A stretch of 64,000 nt of DNA from Terriglobales bacterium (GTDB taxonomy: Bacteria > Acidobacteriota > Terriglobia > Terriglobales > Acidobacteriaceae): positions 199,568-263,567 of the forward strand of contig DATMXP010000018.1 of NCBI GenBank assembly GCA_035561515.1, in the 5' to 3' direction. Shown here piece after piece: positions 42,883-51,631 of the stretch. Under the pieces are notes generated by a model. That model was given only the letters and a program-made list of their open reading frames with translations, searched no databases and was not told the DNA's origin. The position numbers and the translations under genes are program-made. Position 1 is the stretch's first letter, and each line of letters starts with the position of its first letter.

Positions 42883-43670
42883 CGGAAGAAGTGAGCGCGT
42901 GCCGTTGCCGACATGCTTTCCATATCGAGCAACGTGAGGAAGTCGATCGTCTTGAATTCACGGTCTAATGCAGGTGGGCCGCAGATCTTCGCACCTACTG
43001 CGAGATACGCGCGCAGCAGCTTTGGAATACGAGCCCCGTCGCTTTCGGGAGGCTCATCAGGCAGTGCAAACGCGGATGTCGGGGTCGTCCGCAGTTCACA
43101 CGCTACCTCGTATCGCCGTAGTCGTTCATAGATGCCCCAACCGATGCCTGGGTTCTGTGATGTTACGGACGAGCAGCCAATGAGGTAGCGAGCATCGTTC
43201 ATTTTCGCGTATAGCGCCACCGCTCGCCATAGGAGTGCCAGCACTTCATAGCTGCGGAACCCTCGAACGATGCAGGCGCGACCAAGTTCCACGATTTTCG
43301 GAGCCAGATGCCGGTAAGGCGTGAAATCAAATTCGCGCTCACTGTAATAGCCTAGCGCTCGCGATGCCACAGTCCCAGATTGCATACGGTACGTCCCAAC
43401 GATCTCTCCGCTCGGCTCATGCTCGATCAGGACGTGATCACAGAAATGGTCGAACTCATCGATGTCTCGACTGGAGGAGAACGCCGAGTCCAGACCCTCG
43501 TTCAACTCGATATTGAAAACGTTGAATCGCAGCCGGTATATGGTATCTCGTTGCTCCTGGGTCGCAGCCAACCTGGCAAGGAAATCGCCGGAGCGCGTCA
43601 ACTCGCCTGCCGGCGCAAAACCGGCACTTACCTCAAACCTCTTCGTGAGTGCAACAGAACTTCGAAACAT
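42879..43670 (-). CDS. olsB: Ornithine-acyl[acyl-carrier-protein] N-acyltransferase-like protein (OlsB type)
   Basis: 263 residues from ATG 43670 with GAGAG upstream; the longer frame to 43967 crosses the divergent promoter. The GNAT/autoinducer-synthase-like fold reads RDTIYRLRFNVFNIEL, IEHEPSGEIVGTYRMQ, then PKIVELGRACIVRGFRSYEVLALLWRA, a signature of the hemolysin/OlsB group. It would attach a 3-hydroxy fatty acid to the alpha-amino group of ornithine. It precedes the OlsA-like gene (ATGA overlap), so an ornithine-lipid operon is likely. Confidence 0.75.
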   Translation of the reverse strand: MFRSSVALTKRFEVSAGFAPAGELTRSGDFLARLAATQEQRDTIYRLRFNVFNIELNEGLDSAFSSSRDIDEFDHFCDHVLIEHEPSGEIVGTYRMQSGTVASRALGYYSEREFDFTPYRHLAPKIVELGRACIVRGFRSYEVLALLWRAVALYAKMNDARYLIGCSSVTSQNPGIGWGIYERLRRYEVACELRTTPTSAFALPDEPPESDGARIPKLLRAYLAVGAKICGPPALDREFKTIDFLTLLDMESMSATARAHFFR

Positions 43671-43788
43671 GGCGTGCTCTCTCGGCTGCTCAATGCGATT
43701 CACACCATCGCGAAAAGTGACGAGCCCGGAACATCTCTTTTTTCGTAACAGGTTTGAAACTTTTCCTGAGTCGGCTAGTCCCACCGGC

Positions 43789-44241
43789 ATGAGAAAAACA
43801 ACGGTCCTGCTCACACTCGTTCTCGCGCTAACGGTTTCGGCCATGGCGCAAAAGAAATTGATCAATGTCGACAAGAACGGCCTCGCGCTCCAAGGGTACG
43901 ATCCGGTCGCATACTTCACGGTCAACCAGCCGCTGAAGGGTTCCCCCTCCTTCCAAAGCCAGTACAACGGCGCGACGTATTACTTCTTCTCTGCGGCGAA
44001 CAAGGCTGCTTTTGACGCGAACCCGGCGAAGTACGAACCGCAGTTTGGCGGTTTCTGCGCTTACGCGGTCTCGCAGGGACACACGGCGAAGATTGAGCCC
44101 GATGCTTTCAAGATCCAGGATGGCCGGCTGCTTCTCCAATATGACAAGAGCGTGCGCGAGAAGTTCAACAAGGATGCGAACGGTAACTTGAAGAGAGCCG
44201 ACCAGAACTGGCCGGGTCTGGTCGAGAAAAACGGAAAGTAG
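43789..44241 (+). CDS. Secreted YHS-domain protein
   Basis: 150 residues from ATG 43789. Signal peptide (TVLLTLVLALTVSAMA, about 3-21). The YHS-type fold runs from LALQGYDPVAYFTVNQ through FSAANKAAFDANPAKYEPQFGGFCAYAVSQG. The single Cys near GFCAYA and Tyr/His residues fit the YHS core, seen in copper-binding and redox proteins. It is the first gene of a four-gene plus-strand operon divergent from the ornithine-lipid genes. The precise role is unknown. Confidence 0.85.
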   Translation: MRKTTVLLTLVLALTVSAMAQKKLINVDKNGLALQGYDPVAYFTVNQPLKGSPSFQSQYNGATYYFFSAANKAAFDANPAKYEPQFGGFCAYAVSQGHTAKIEPDAFKIQDGRLLLQYDKSVREKFNKDANGNLKRADQNWPGLVEKNGK

Positions 44242-44248
44242 GAGCCAC

Positions 44249-44680
44249 ATGCACACGGCCGCCACGCAGCAGCACGAAAACGCTACGCCGACCTATGTCG
44301 TCGTAATTGCCTGGATCTTGCGCAGTGTTACGGCGGTGATCCTGCTTCAGACACTGTTTTTCAAATTCAGCGCAGCACCGGAGTCGGTCTACATCTTCAT
44401 GAAGGTCCACGCCGAACCCTGGGGCCGCATCGGGTCGGGAATTCTTGAGTTAATCGCCTCTGTCCTCATTCTGTGGCCGCGGTTCACATGGGCAGGAGCG
44501 CTGATCGCGTGTGGCGTAATGGCCGGCGCGCTCCTCAGCCATCTCACCGTCCTCGGAATCGAAGTGCAGGGTGACGGTGGCCTTCTGTTTGGCCTCGCTC
44601 TCACGGTGCTACTTTCTTCGGTAGCCCTTCTCTACATCACGTGGTCACAGATTCCCTTTGTCGGAGGCCGCCTCCAATGA
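44249..44680 (+). CDS. DoxX-like membrane protein
   Basis: 143 residues with four predicted TM helices: YVVVIAWILRSVTAVILLQ, IGSGILELIASVLILW, WAGALIACGVMAGALLSHL and GLALTVLLSSVALLYIT. The FFKF near the first helix and the GSGILEL stretch are typical of DoxX/MauE-like proteins, which associate with redox enzymes in the inner membrane. ATG lies 7 nt after the YHS gene. The stop overlaps the DinB-like gene (ATGA). Confidence 0.8.
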   Translation: MHTAATQQHENATPTYVVVIAWILRSVTAVILLQTLFFKFSAAPESVYIFMKVHAEPWGRIGSGILELIASVLILWPRFTWAGALIACGVMAGALLSHLTVLGIEVQGDGGLLFGLALTVLLSSVALLYITWSQIPFVGGRLQ

Positions 44681-45195
44681 ACTCCCGCGCTCTACTGCAA
44701 TCGATCGAAGACGTTCTCGTTCAGGGTCTGGAACTGCTCGAGTCCGTAACCGATGATACCTACGCCTTCATGGTCGCGGCGCCGTACTCGGCTTCAATCG
44801 GCAAGCATTATCGCCACGTTGTGGATCACTTCGAATGTCTTGTCCACGGTCTGCACACAGGAATCATCGATTATGACAACCGCGAGCGCAATGTGAAGCT
44901 CGAGACTTGTGTCGAAGCTGCCAGGGTTGCCACGATTCGCCTAATCGGCGATTTCCACAGACTCACCGAGAGGAGGATCGAGGCGTCCTGTTCCGTGATG
45001 TACACGGTCGGTTACCACGACGATCAGCCGTTGGCGATCGACACCATCGTTGCTCGCGAGATCGCCTACTGCGTGAGTCACGCCATCCATCACTTCGCCA
45101 TTATCCGCCTGGTTTGCGCGGAAGTTGGCGTGACGATGCCCGATGTTTTCGGCGTTGCACCATCCACGCTTAAATACAGGGCAGTGCACGCGTAA
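44677..45195 (+). CDS. DinB-like/YfiT-fold metal-binding protein
   Basis: 172 residues from ATG 44677. A four-helix-bundle pattern with histidines placed like the metal ligands of DinB/YfiT proteins: one in SIGKHYRHVVDHFECL and two in YCVSHAIHHFAII. Such proteins often act as thiol (bacillithiol/mycothiol)-dependent transferases or hydrolases. It overlaps both neighbours (ATGA and TAATG), so the four genes are translated together. Confidence 0.8.
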   Translation: MNSRALLQSIEDVLVQGLELLESVTDDTYAFMVAAPYSASIGKHYRHVVDHFECLVHGLHTGIIDYDNRERNVKLETCVEAARVATIRLIGDFHRLTERRIEASCSVMYTVGYHDDQPLAIDTIVAREIAYCVSHAIHHFAIIRLVCAEVGVTMPDVFGVAPSTLKYRAVHA

Positions 45196-46781
45196 TGGAA
45201 ATCGACCCTCAACTGGGCCTCGCGCTTGTGATCATCACGGGATCGTTCGTCTCGGAAGATGCCGCCGTGCTTTCTGCAGCGACCCTTGCAACGACACGCC
45301 TGCTGGATGCGAGGCTCGCATTTGTCAGTGCAATTGCTGGCGTTTCCCTCGGTGATTACGGACTTTTCCTGATTGCGCGGCTTGCTTCGACCGGGGCAGT
45401 GAGATGGAACTGGAGCCGTCGGCTCATTTCGAGTGATGCCGTTGCAGCGTGCAAGAGTTGGTGTGAGCGCAACGCCCGTAGTTCGCTTTTCGTCTCACGT
45501 GCTATCCCTGGAACCCGACTTCCGGTGACGCTGGCATGCGGCCTGTTCGGCATGCCCGCGTCGCAATTCGTGCTCATCAGCCTCGCGGGTGCCACCGCGT
45601 GGGTACTCCTGACATTCGCGCTCGTCTCGCACAGCCACTCTGCAGGTGAAATGCCGTGGGTGATATTCGGCATTGCACTCCCGGCATCGATTGTTGTGGG
45701 TCGGGTAGTGCGCAGATTTGTTCCAACCGTCATCCAAGCAGCACGTAGGTATCGCCGCTGGGAATTCTGGCCGGCATGGATCTTCTATATTCCAGTCGCA
45801 TTCATGTACGCGTGGCTGGCGGTCCGCTATCGGAGCCTCGCCCTTCCGACGCTGGCGAATCCAGGCCAGCTCAATGGCGGCTTGGTAGGGGAGTCGAAAG
45901 TACAGATCCTGCAGGAACTCACCGCTGCGGCGCCCGCACAAGTCGCTGAAGCGTTTCTAATCCCGGCAGGGATGCTGCGGGACCGCTGCGCACACATTTC
46001 TGAGCTGCTCGAGACTGACAAACTTGCCTTTCCTTTTGTTCTGAAACCGAACATCGGGCAGCGCGGTGCGGGATTTCATGTTGTGCACGATCTCGACGAT
46101 GCAGAGCGCTACCTCGAACGCGTTGCCGCCGACGTAATCGCCCAGCGCTTCTCTCCTGGTCCATGCGAGGTAGGTATCTTCTATTTCCGCTTTCCGGGAG
46201 ACGCTCGCGGGGAAATCCTTGCGATCACCGACAAGGTGTTCCCAGCAATCACGGGAGACGGGCGGAGCACACTGCAAGAACTGATCCTCGCCGACGAACG
46301 CGCCTCTCTCATCGCCGACACGTACTTGCGCCGCTTCTCAAGAGAACACAGCGCGATCGTGCCGGCCGGCACACGAATCAAGCTGGTGGAAGCTGGCAAT
46401 CATTGCCAGGGCTGCATCTTCGCGGATGGTATGCACCTTTACTCCGAGGAACTCCGAAACGTGTTCGATGGCATCTCGCAATCGATTCCTGGCTTCTACA
46501 TCGGCCGGTACGACGTACGGTATTCCAGTGTTACCGATCTCCAGGCAGGCCGCTTTACCATTATCGAGTTGAACGGCTGCGCTTCCGAAGCGACAAGTAT
46601 TTATGACTCTCGCACTTCACTACGAGACGCCTACCGGGTGCTGTACCGGCAATGGTCGCTGGTTTTTGCGATCGGAGATTCGAATCGCAGCCGTGGCCTC
46701 CGCCCGCCGCGGCCATTATCGCTTTGGACCGCGTGGCGGGAATACGCGAGAATGTCGGCAGCGTACCCGCTCGCAGACTAG
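45195..46781 (+). CDS. DedA-family membrane domain fused to an ATP-grasp domain
   Basis: 528 residues; the ATG overlaps the previous stop (TAATG). Residues 1-~200 form a DedA/SNARE-associated membrane domain: DYGLFLIARLA, then SRAIPGTRLPVTLACGLFGMP (the conserved FxRxxPGxR type motif), and TM helices up to WIFYIPVAFMYAWLAV. Residues ~220-528 are an ATP-grasp domain: FPFVLKPNIGQRGAGFHVVHD (ATP-binding Lys and Gly loop), DVIAQRFSPGPCEVGIFYFRF, and FTIIELNGCASEAT (metal-binding Glu/Asn near the end). DedA proteins move lipids; ATP-grasp enzymes ligate carboxylates to amines. A fused flippase-ligase acting on a lipid is an inference. Confidence 0.82.
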   Translation: MEIDPQLGLALVIITGSFVSEDAAVLSAATLATTRLLDARLAFVSAIAGVSLGDYGLFLIARLASTGAVRWNWSRRLISSDAVAACKSWCERNARSSLFVSRAIPGTRLPVTLACGLFGMPASQFVLISLAGATAWVLLTFALVSHSHSAGEMPWVIFGIALPASIVVGRVVRRFVPTVIQAARRYRRWEFWPAWIFYIPVAFMYAWLAVRYRSLALPTLANPGQLNGGLVGESKVQILQELTAAAPAQVAEAFLIPAGMLRDRCAHISELLETDKLAFPFVLKPNIGQRGAGFHVVHDLDDAERYLERVAADVIAQRFSPGPCEVGIFYFRFPGDARGEILAITDKVFPAITGDGRSTLQELILADERASLIADTYLRRFSREHSAIVPAGTRIKLVEAGNHCQGCIFADGMHLYSEELRNVFDGISQSIPGFYIGRYDVRYSSVTDLQAGRFTIIELNGCASEATSIYDSRTSLRDAYRVLYRQWSLVFAIGDSNRSRGLRPPRPLSLWTAWREYARMSAAYPLAD

Positions 46782-46846
46782 TGCCTACACCGTGTGTTCA
46801 ACCGTTCACGGAGAAAATCCCGAGATTCAATGTGCGATTCCGGTAA

Positions 46847-47030
46847 TTAAATCCCTGTGAATAGAGAACCGCCATTCTGGGCGGCGTCGCGGTCCTTCAC
46901 GATCGACATAGCGGCCGAGTACATCGCCCGCTGGTATGGTTGAATCAAGTCATAGAACGCCTGGCTGTTCGCCGTCCCGTACCCGCTAGATCAGGGCGAC
47001 TTCCTTCCGCGGACAGACATCGCTGGCCGC
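46847..47030 (-). pseudogene. Remnant of an ECF sigma factor (region 2)
   Basis: On the minus strand, one frame reads KEVALI*RVRDGEQ (in-frame TAG at 46986-46988 where Gln is expected) and, after a shift of one base, the next reads NSQAFYDLIQPYQRAMYSAA then MSIVKDRDAAQ. Together these match the start of an ECF sigma factor: compare LYYELVRPYERAVYVAAHSV in the intact sigma at 39783. The frame then ends within about 10 residues, so the rest is missing. Nonsense mutation, frameshift and truncation mark it as decayed. Confidence 0.55.
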
Positions 47031-47179
47031 AAAAGAGGTTAAAGCTGGTCTCTTGAATTCGCCGACTGCTGCGTCTAAACAGCCCTCCCTGCCCTTCATT
47101 GGGTGACAATTCAGTGCCCCCCGTAACGCCGCTCATTGGGGAGGGAAGTGCTTACGCCGGCCGGAAGTTGAGGAAGAAA

Positions 47180-47211
47180 TTGGGGGCGGCTTGGATTCGT
47201 GCCGCCCCCAA
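47180..47211 (-). terminator. Rho-independent-type terminator of the beta-propeller gene
   Basis: An 11-bp perfect stem (TTGGGGGCGGC / GCCGCCCCCAA) with a 10-nt loop lies 20 nt beyond the stop of the minus-strand gene at 47231. On the transcript it is followed by UUUCUUCCUC, a pyrimidine-rich tail. Confidence 0.8.
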
Positions 47212-47230
47212 CCCAAAATGTTCCTCTGTG

Positions 47231-48361
47231 TCAGTTCGCAGCTAATCCATTGAAGCCCGCCGCTGGCGAGAGGCCGCTCACTTGTCCGAGACTGTTGAGC
47301 GCACCATCGTCCTCGACCTGCAAGATTCCGACCGTTCCGTTCCTGGAGTTGAGCGTATATAGGTACCGTCCATCAGAGCTGACGGCAATGTCCAGGTCCG
47401 TTGCGTCCGCCGGCAAAGTTGCGACAACCGTGCCGGGGATGGGAGTTAGGGTTCCATCGATTCCGACTTGAAAGCCTGAGATTGTCGATGTTGCAGAATT
47501 TGCCGTATACACGAAGCGCCCGTCTGGTGTGACGACCTGCCAGCATGTTGCACGACCGGCCGTAGGCAGGCTCGCCGTTAAACCCGCCAGTGTTCCATCC
47601 ATCTGAAGAGCGTACGAACTAACGGCTGAGCCATTTCCGTTCCCCGTTTCAGATGTAATGGCTGTTCCATTGGGCGCAAACACGATGGCAAATAGTCCCG
47701 GTCCTGCGCTGGGAGTAACGACGGCCGATCCAAGCGTCCCGTCAGGATTAACCTGGAATGCGTCGATCTGATTCGTTGCTTTTTCAGTGACAAGTAAATA
47801 ACGTCCGTCAGAAGAGAATGCTAGCGAACCGCCTCGAACACTGTTCGCGCTCAGAAAAGCCTGCGAGTTTGGAATTCGCGTGAGCTTCCCATTCGACTGC
47901 AAATAGAAGCCAGTGACATTGTTGCCTGCTCCCGCATTCAGCACGAACACAAAGTTTCCGTGCTGAGCCACAGCGGTAGGGCCACTCCCCCCTGAAGGGA
48001 CTCTGTCGATGCGAGCGAGTTCAGGACCATGCACGCGAAACACTGTGACATCGCCCGATCCTGCATTGACGGCGAAGAGCAGTTCGCGGTCATGGCTGAT
48101 GGTCAGGGACCCTTGTGATTCGAGAGGATCGATCGTTCCGCCACTTCCTCTGCCACCAGTCATGAACGTTCCTGCCCGATGTAGTTGTCCGTCGAAATCG
48201 CGTGCAAATGAAATGATCTCGTTCTTGTCTGCTGCATTGGTCATTGCGAACACAGCAAAACTCTCTGAGTTGCGTGCCTGCGTTTGAGCATTAGCTAAGG
48301 TTGGAAATGTCGCGCCCAGCACCAGTACGGTGCTGAGAACAATTCGTGCGATTGTTTGCAT
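47231..48361 (-). CDS. Secreted lactonase-type seven-bladed beta-propeller protein
   Basis: 376 residues from ATG 48361, with an ideal AAGGAG seven bases upstream; the signal peptide MQTIARIVLSTVLVLGATFPTLANAQ then fits. The repeated blades share LLFAVNAGSGDVTVFRVHG, NFVFVLNAGAGNNVTGFYL, GRYLLVTEKATNQIDAFQV, GRFVYTANSATSTISGFQV and GRYLYTLNSRNGTVGILQV. This is the 6-phosphogluconolactonase/beta-propeller lactonase family; most secreted members have no proven activity. Monocistronic, with its own terminator. Confidence 0.88.
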   Translation of the reverse strand: MQTIARIVLSTVLVLGATFPTLANAQTQARNSESFAVFAMTNAADKNEIISFARDFDGQLHRAGTFMTGGRGSGGTIDPLESQGSLTISHDRELLFAVNAGSGDVTVFRVHGPELARIDRVPSGGSGPTAVAQHGNFVFVLNAGAGNNVTGFYLQSNGKLTRIPNSQAFLSANSVRGGSLAFSSDGRYLLVTEKATNQIDAFQVNPDGTLGSAVVTPSAGPGLFAIVFAPNGTAITSETGNGNGSAVSSYALQMDGTLAGLTASLPTAGRATCWQVVTPDGRFVYTANSATSTISGFQVGIDGTLTPIPGTVVATLPADATDLDIAVSSDGRYLYTLNSRNGTVGILQVEDDGALNSLGQVSGLSPAAGFNGLAAN

Positions 48362-48534
48362 CCTGTTCTCCTTAGAACAACAGACGAAAGCTGTGCGACT
48401 GCCTGTGAGGGAGGTTAAGTCTTCGTCAGATCTGTTGTTCAAGGGATGGGATTGTTGAGGGGCGCGAATGTTCCAGATGGAAATGTAATCTGATTGTCAC
48501 TGGAAGAAGCAATTCGATCGAAAAACGTGGAAGC

Positions 48535-50445
48535 TTAATCAGGAAGCCCTACTCTGTGCACTAACGATTGGAACCTCCTATCCAAGCGAAGCGGGTCGAA
48601 ACCGGGACGCAGCAGTACGCCGGGATTGAAACGCTCTGAATATGCACGCTCCAGCCACTGCATGGCCTGATCGTTGTCCCCGAGAGAGGCGTAAATCATA
48701 GCGATTTCCGAACCATGCGAATTGCTTTCAGCCGCGCTGGCCTTCAATTGCTGCAAAAGCTTTAGCGCTTCCGTGCGATTTCCAGACGCAGCATACGCAC
48801 GTGCGAGATTCGAGATACAGGTCGGACTCCCTTTCGACAACTCCACAGCTTGCTTTAATTCGTCGATCGCTTTGGCATAGGCCTTTTGGCCGAGATAGGC
48901 CTGTGCAAGGTGGTTATGAGCGAGGCCGAAATGAGGGTCCATTTCGATGGTCTTCTGACTTTGCCGTACCGCCTCATCATAGCGATGAGCGATTTCGAGC
49001 AATTCAGCAAGATCGGCGTTAATCACCAATGAAAGGGGATCAAGGCTTAGTGCTTTCTTCATTTCGACAATGGCTTCATCGTATCGGTGGCGAATCGCCA
49101 AATGCCAGGCATACCAATGATGTGCCGTAGCATATCCCGGGCTTAACTCGATGGCTTCTTGGAATTCCTTTTCGGCGGCCTCAAAATTCCAATCAAAGCT
49201 GCGCAGGCAAAACGCAAGTGAGGTATGAGCTTCACCGGAAGAATTGTCGAGCTCGAGCGCCTTCATAGCAGCTGCCTTGGCCTTGGGGAGAGCATCTTTC
49301 GGCGTCATGACGGCGTATTGCCAGTCGCCAAGGAGCGCGTAAGTGTCTGCCAGGCCCGAGTAGGCTTGTGCATACGTCGGATCTTCTTCAATTGCCTCGT
49401 TGAAATACGCCAGTGCAGTCCTCAATGACTCTGCAGTTCGCTTATTCCAAAAGAAACGCCCCTTCAAGTACGAAACATAAGCTTCTGGATCGACAGGCCG
49501 GACGTGTTCGAGTGCCTTGCGCTCCTGAGGGGCAACCTTGATATCTATTTGGTCGGCGATGGCCCTTGCGACGCTGCTTTGTAGCTCCAACGTATCTTTG
49601 AGCTGGCCTTCGTAACTCTTGGACCAAAGATGTCCGTCGTGTGCAGCTTCGATAAGCTGGGCCGTGATGCGAACGCGGTCACCGGAGCGAAGAACAGTTC
49701 CCTCGACAACCGCGTCCACGTTCAGTTCTCGAGCAATTTGTGGCAACGGCTTATGCGCGTTCTTGTACGCCATGACGGACGTGCGAGATATTACGCGTAA
49801 GGCGCTTATCTGGCCCAAATCTGCGATTAGCTGGTCAGTCATTCCATCGGCGAAGTAGTCCTGGGATTTTTCACTGGACAGGCTTTCGAATGGGAGCACA
49901 GCAAGGGATTGAATTCGCGCGGGCTGGGTCTTCCGCTCATACATGGTCAGAGCGAGCACGGCGGAAGCAACTACCAGCAGGACAACTGCTGTTCGCAGCC
50001 AAGAGACGCGCCCAGCCGGATGTTCGATTCTCGAAGTCTCAGGCAATACAACAGGTCGAGAAATAGTCCTGGAATGAGAGGGAACCGCTGATCTGGGCGA
50101 TTCTTCTATCTCCTGCACATCAGCCAAAAACCGATAGCCCCTCCTCGACACTGTCTCCACGAATCGGGGGCTTTCGGCAGAATCCCCAAGTGCCTCGCGA
50201 ATTTTGTTGATCGCTTTGTTGAGACCGTGATCGAAGTTGACGAAGGTATCCGTTGACCAAAGCCTCTTCTGGAGTTCATCGCGGCTGACAATATCGCCCG
50301 GACATTCGAGCAGCATGGCAAGGACTTGGAAGGGCTGCGCTTGGAGTCGAATGCGCATGCCATGCTTGCGAAGTTCGCCCCCGCGGAGATCGACCTCGAA
50401 CACACCAAACCGGAGCCGGTCGTTGATCTTGCGTTGCTGCTGCAT
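48535..50445 (-). CDS. CadC-type winged-helix regulator with membrane helix and TPR repeats
   Basis: 636 residues from ATG 50445 (GCGGA just upstream). The N-terminal winged helix of OmpR type spans about 10-105 (FGVFEVDLRGGELRKHG, FDHGLNKAINKIREALGD, VETVSRRGYRFL). A TM helix is near 150-170 (LRTAVVLLVVASAVLALTMY). A TolB-N/adenylate-cyclase-associated segment follows (IQSLAVLPFESLSSEKSQDYFADGMTDQLI), then about eight TPR units (AYSGLADTYALLGDWQ, AHHWYAWHLAIRHRYDEAI, AHNHLAQAYLGQKAYAKAI). This architecture is very common in acidobacteria. It would sense at the membrane and bind DNA directly. Confidence 0.9.
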   Translation of the reverse strand: MQQQRKINDRLRFGVFEVDLRGGELRKHGMRIRLQAQPFQVLAMLLECPGDIVSRDELQKRLWSTDTFVNFDHGLNKAINKIREALGDSAESPRFVETVSRRGYRFLADVQEIEESPRSAVPSHSRTISRPVVLPETSRIEHPAGRVSWLRTAVVLLVVASAVLALTMYERKTQPARIQSLAVLPFESLSSEKSQDYFADGMTDQLIADLGQISALRVISRTSVMAYKNAHKPLPQIARELNVDAVVEGTVLRSGDRVRITAQLIEAAHDGHLWSKSYEGQLKDTLELQSSVARAIADQIDIKVAPQERKALEHVRPVDPEAYVSYLKGRFFWNKRTAESLRTALAYFNEAIEEDPTYAQAYSGLADTYALLGDWQYAVMTPKDALPKAKAAAMKALELDNSSGEAHTSLAFCLRSFDWNFEAAEKEFQEAIELSPGYATAHHWYAWHLAIRHRYDEAIVEMKKALSLDPLSLVINADLAELLEIAHRYDEAVRQSQKTIEMDPHFGLAHNHLAQAYLGQKAYAKAIDELKQAVELSKGSPTCISNLARAYAASGNRTEALKLLQQLKASAAESNSHGSEIAMIYASLGDNDQAMQWLERAYSERFNPGVLLRPGFDPLRLDRRFQSLVHRVGLPD

Positions 50446-50640
50446 TCCGCACCCATCCTCAACACACAATTTGACGGCTGAAACACTGAAAAGTCGCAAA
50501 GGAGTTGTATCTCGATGCGATTTGTTTTGTTGAGCTTAGCTGGGGAGGTGAATTCAAGAGCGAAAGAACTCCCCGTCCATTGCCACAAGCTGCGAGCAAA
50601 GACATATTCGACCTGCGCGACGAGAAACACGGAGGAATGT

Positions 50641-51606
50641 ATGGAAAACAGAAACACAAACAAGCTCCTGCACGACCACAACCGTGATGGTGTGGACCGG
50701 CGGGGTTTTCTGAAATGTATGGCTTGGGCGGGAACCGGTGCCCTATGCGTAATGCAGGGCGGCGTCCTGAAGTCATTCAGCCTGAGCCGATTGACCGAGT
50801 CGGACTCCAAGATGGCGGGGGAGTTCAGCTTCGTGCAGATCAGCGACAGTCATATGGGATTCAACAAGGCGGCGAATCCAGACGTCGTTGGAACCCTGAA
50901 TGCCGCATTGGACAAAATCAAGCGTCTGGATGCGAATCCGGAGTTCATGCTGCACACAGGCGATATCACTCACCTTTCAAAGCCTGAAGAGTTCGACACG
51001 CTGGACCAGGTCCTGAAGGGTGCACCTACTAAGCAGGTCTTCTTCGTACCGGGCGAGCACGACATTCTCAATGACGACGGCAAAGAATACCTGGATCGCT
51101 ACGGCAAAGGCACGAAAGGTACTGGTTGGTACAGCTTCGATCATAAAGGCGTCCATTTCATGGGACTCGTTAACGTTGCAAACCTGAAAGCAGGCGGCCT
51201 CGGTACTCTGGGCGGCGACCAGCTCAATTGGATGAAAGATGACGTCTATCACCTGAAGTCGAGCACGCCGATCGTGGTGTTCGCGCACATCCCTTTATGG
51301 AGCGTTTATCCCGAATGGGGATGGGGAACCGAAGACAGTGCGCAAGCTCTTGGATACCTCAAGAAATTCGGTTCTGTGACGGTGCTCAACGGACACATTC
51401 ACCAGACCATGCAGAAAGTAGAAGGCAACGTGACGTTCCATACGGCCGCTTCCACTGCATTCCCGCAGCCACAGCCAGGGAAGGCTGAATCGCCGGGACC
51501 AATGAAAGTGCCCGCGGACCAGTTACGACAACTGCTTGGGCTTACGGACGTCACCTACGTGCAGGGTCATGGCGCTTTGGCTGTGACGGATTCTTCCCTG
51601 AGCTAG
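50641..51606 (+). CDS. Tat-exported calcineurin-like metallophosphoesterase
   Basis: 321 residues from ATG 50641 with GGAGGA upstream. A twin-arginine signal is visible: DRRGFLKCMAWAGTGALCVM. Phosphoesterase motifs in order: FVQISDSHMGF (D-x-H), HTGDITH (GD), VPGEHDI (G-x-H in place of GNH: Glu replaces Asn), AHIPLW (H) and LNGHIHQ (GHxH). The GEH in place of GNH may be significant since the Asn normally binds the bridging phosphate region. It heads a small operon with a plastocyanin-like and a DUF2231-like gene. Confidence 0.85.
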   Translation: MENRNTNKLLHDHNRDGVDRRGFLKCMAWAGTGALCVMQGGVLKSFSLSRLTESDSKMAGEFSFVQISDSHMGFNKAANPDVVGTLNAALDKIKRLDANPEFMLHTGDITHLSKPEEFDTLDQVLKGAPTKQVFFVPGEHDILNDDGKEYLDRYGKGTKGTGWYSFDHKGVHFMGLVNVANLKAGGLGTLGGDQLNWMKDDVYHLKSSTPIVVFAHIPLWSVYPEWGWGTEDSAQALGYLKKFGSVTVLNGHIHQTMQKVEGNVTFHTAASTAFPQPQPGKAESPGPMKVPADQLRQLLGLTDVTYVQGHGALAVTDSSLS

Positions 51607-51631
51607 ACCAAACATGAATGGAGACCCGACG

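Larger units (their letters stand above)
46782..47230. other. 449-bp intergenic region with sigma-factor remnant and terminator
   Basis: No intact gene. It contains a frameshifted minus-strand fragment of a sigma-factor region 2 (46847-47030) and the terminator of the next minus-strand gene (47180-47211). The remaining ~150 bases show nothing I can assign. Confidence 0.6.

Noticed and set aside
43741..43788. TGAAACTTTT sequence before the YHS gene as an ECF-type -35
   Set aside because: No matching -10 at 16-17 nt spacing; too weak to call a promoter.
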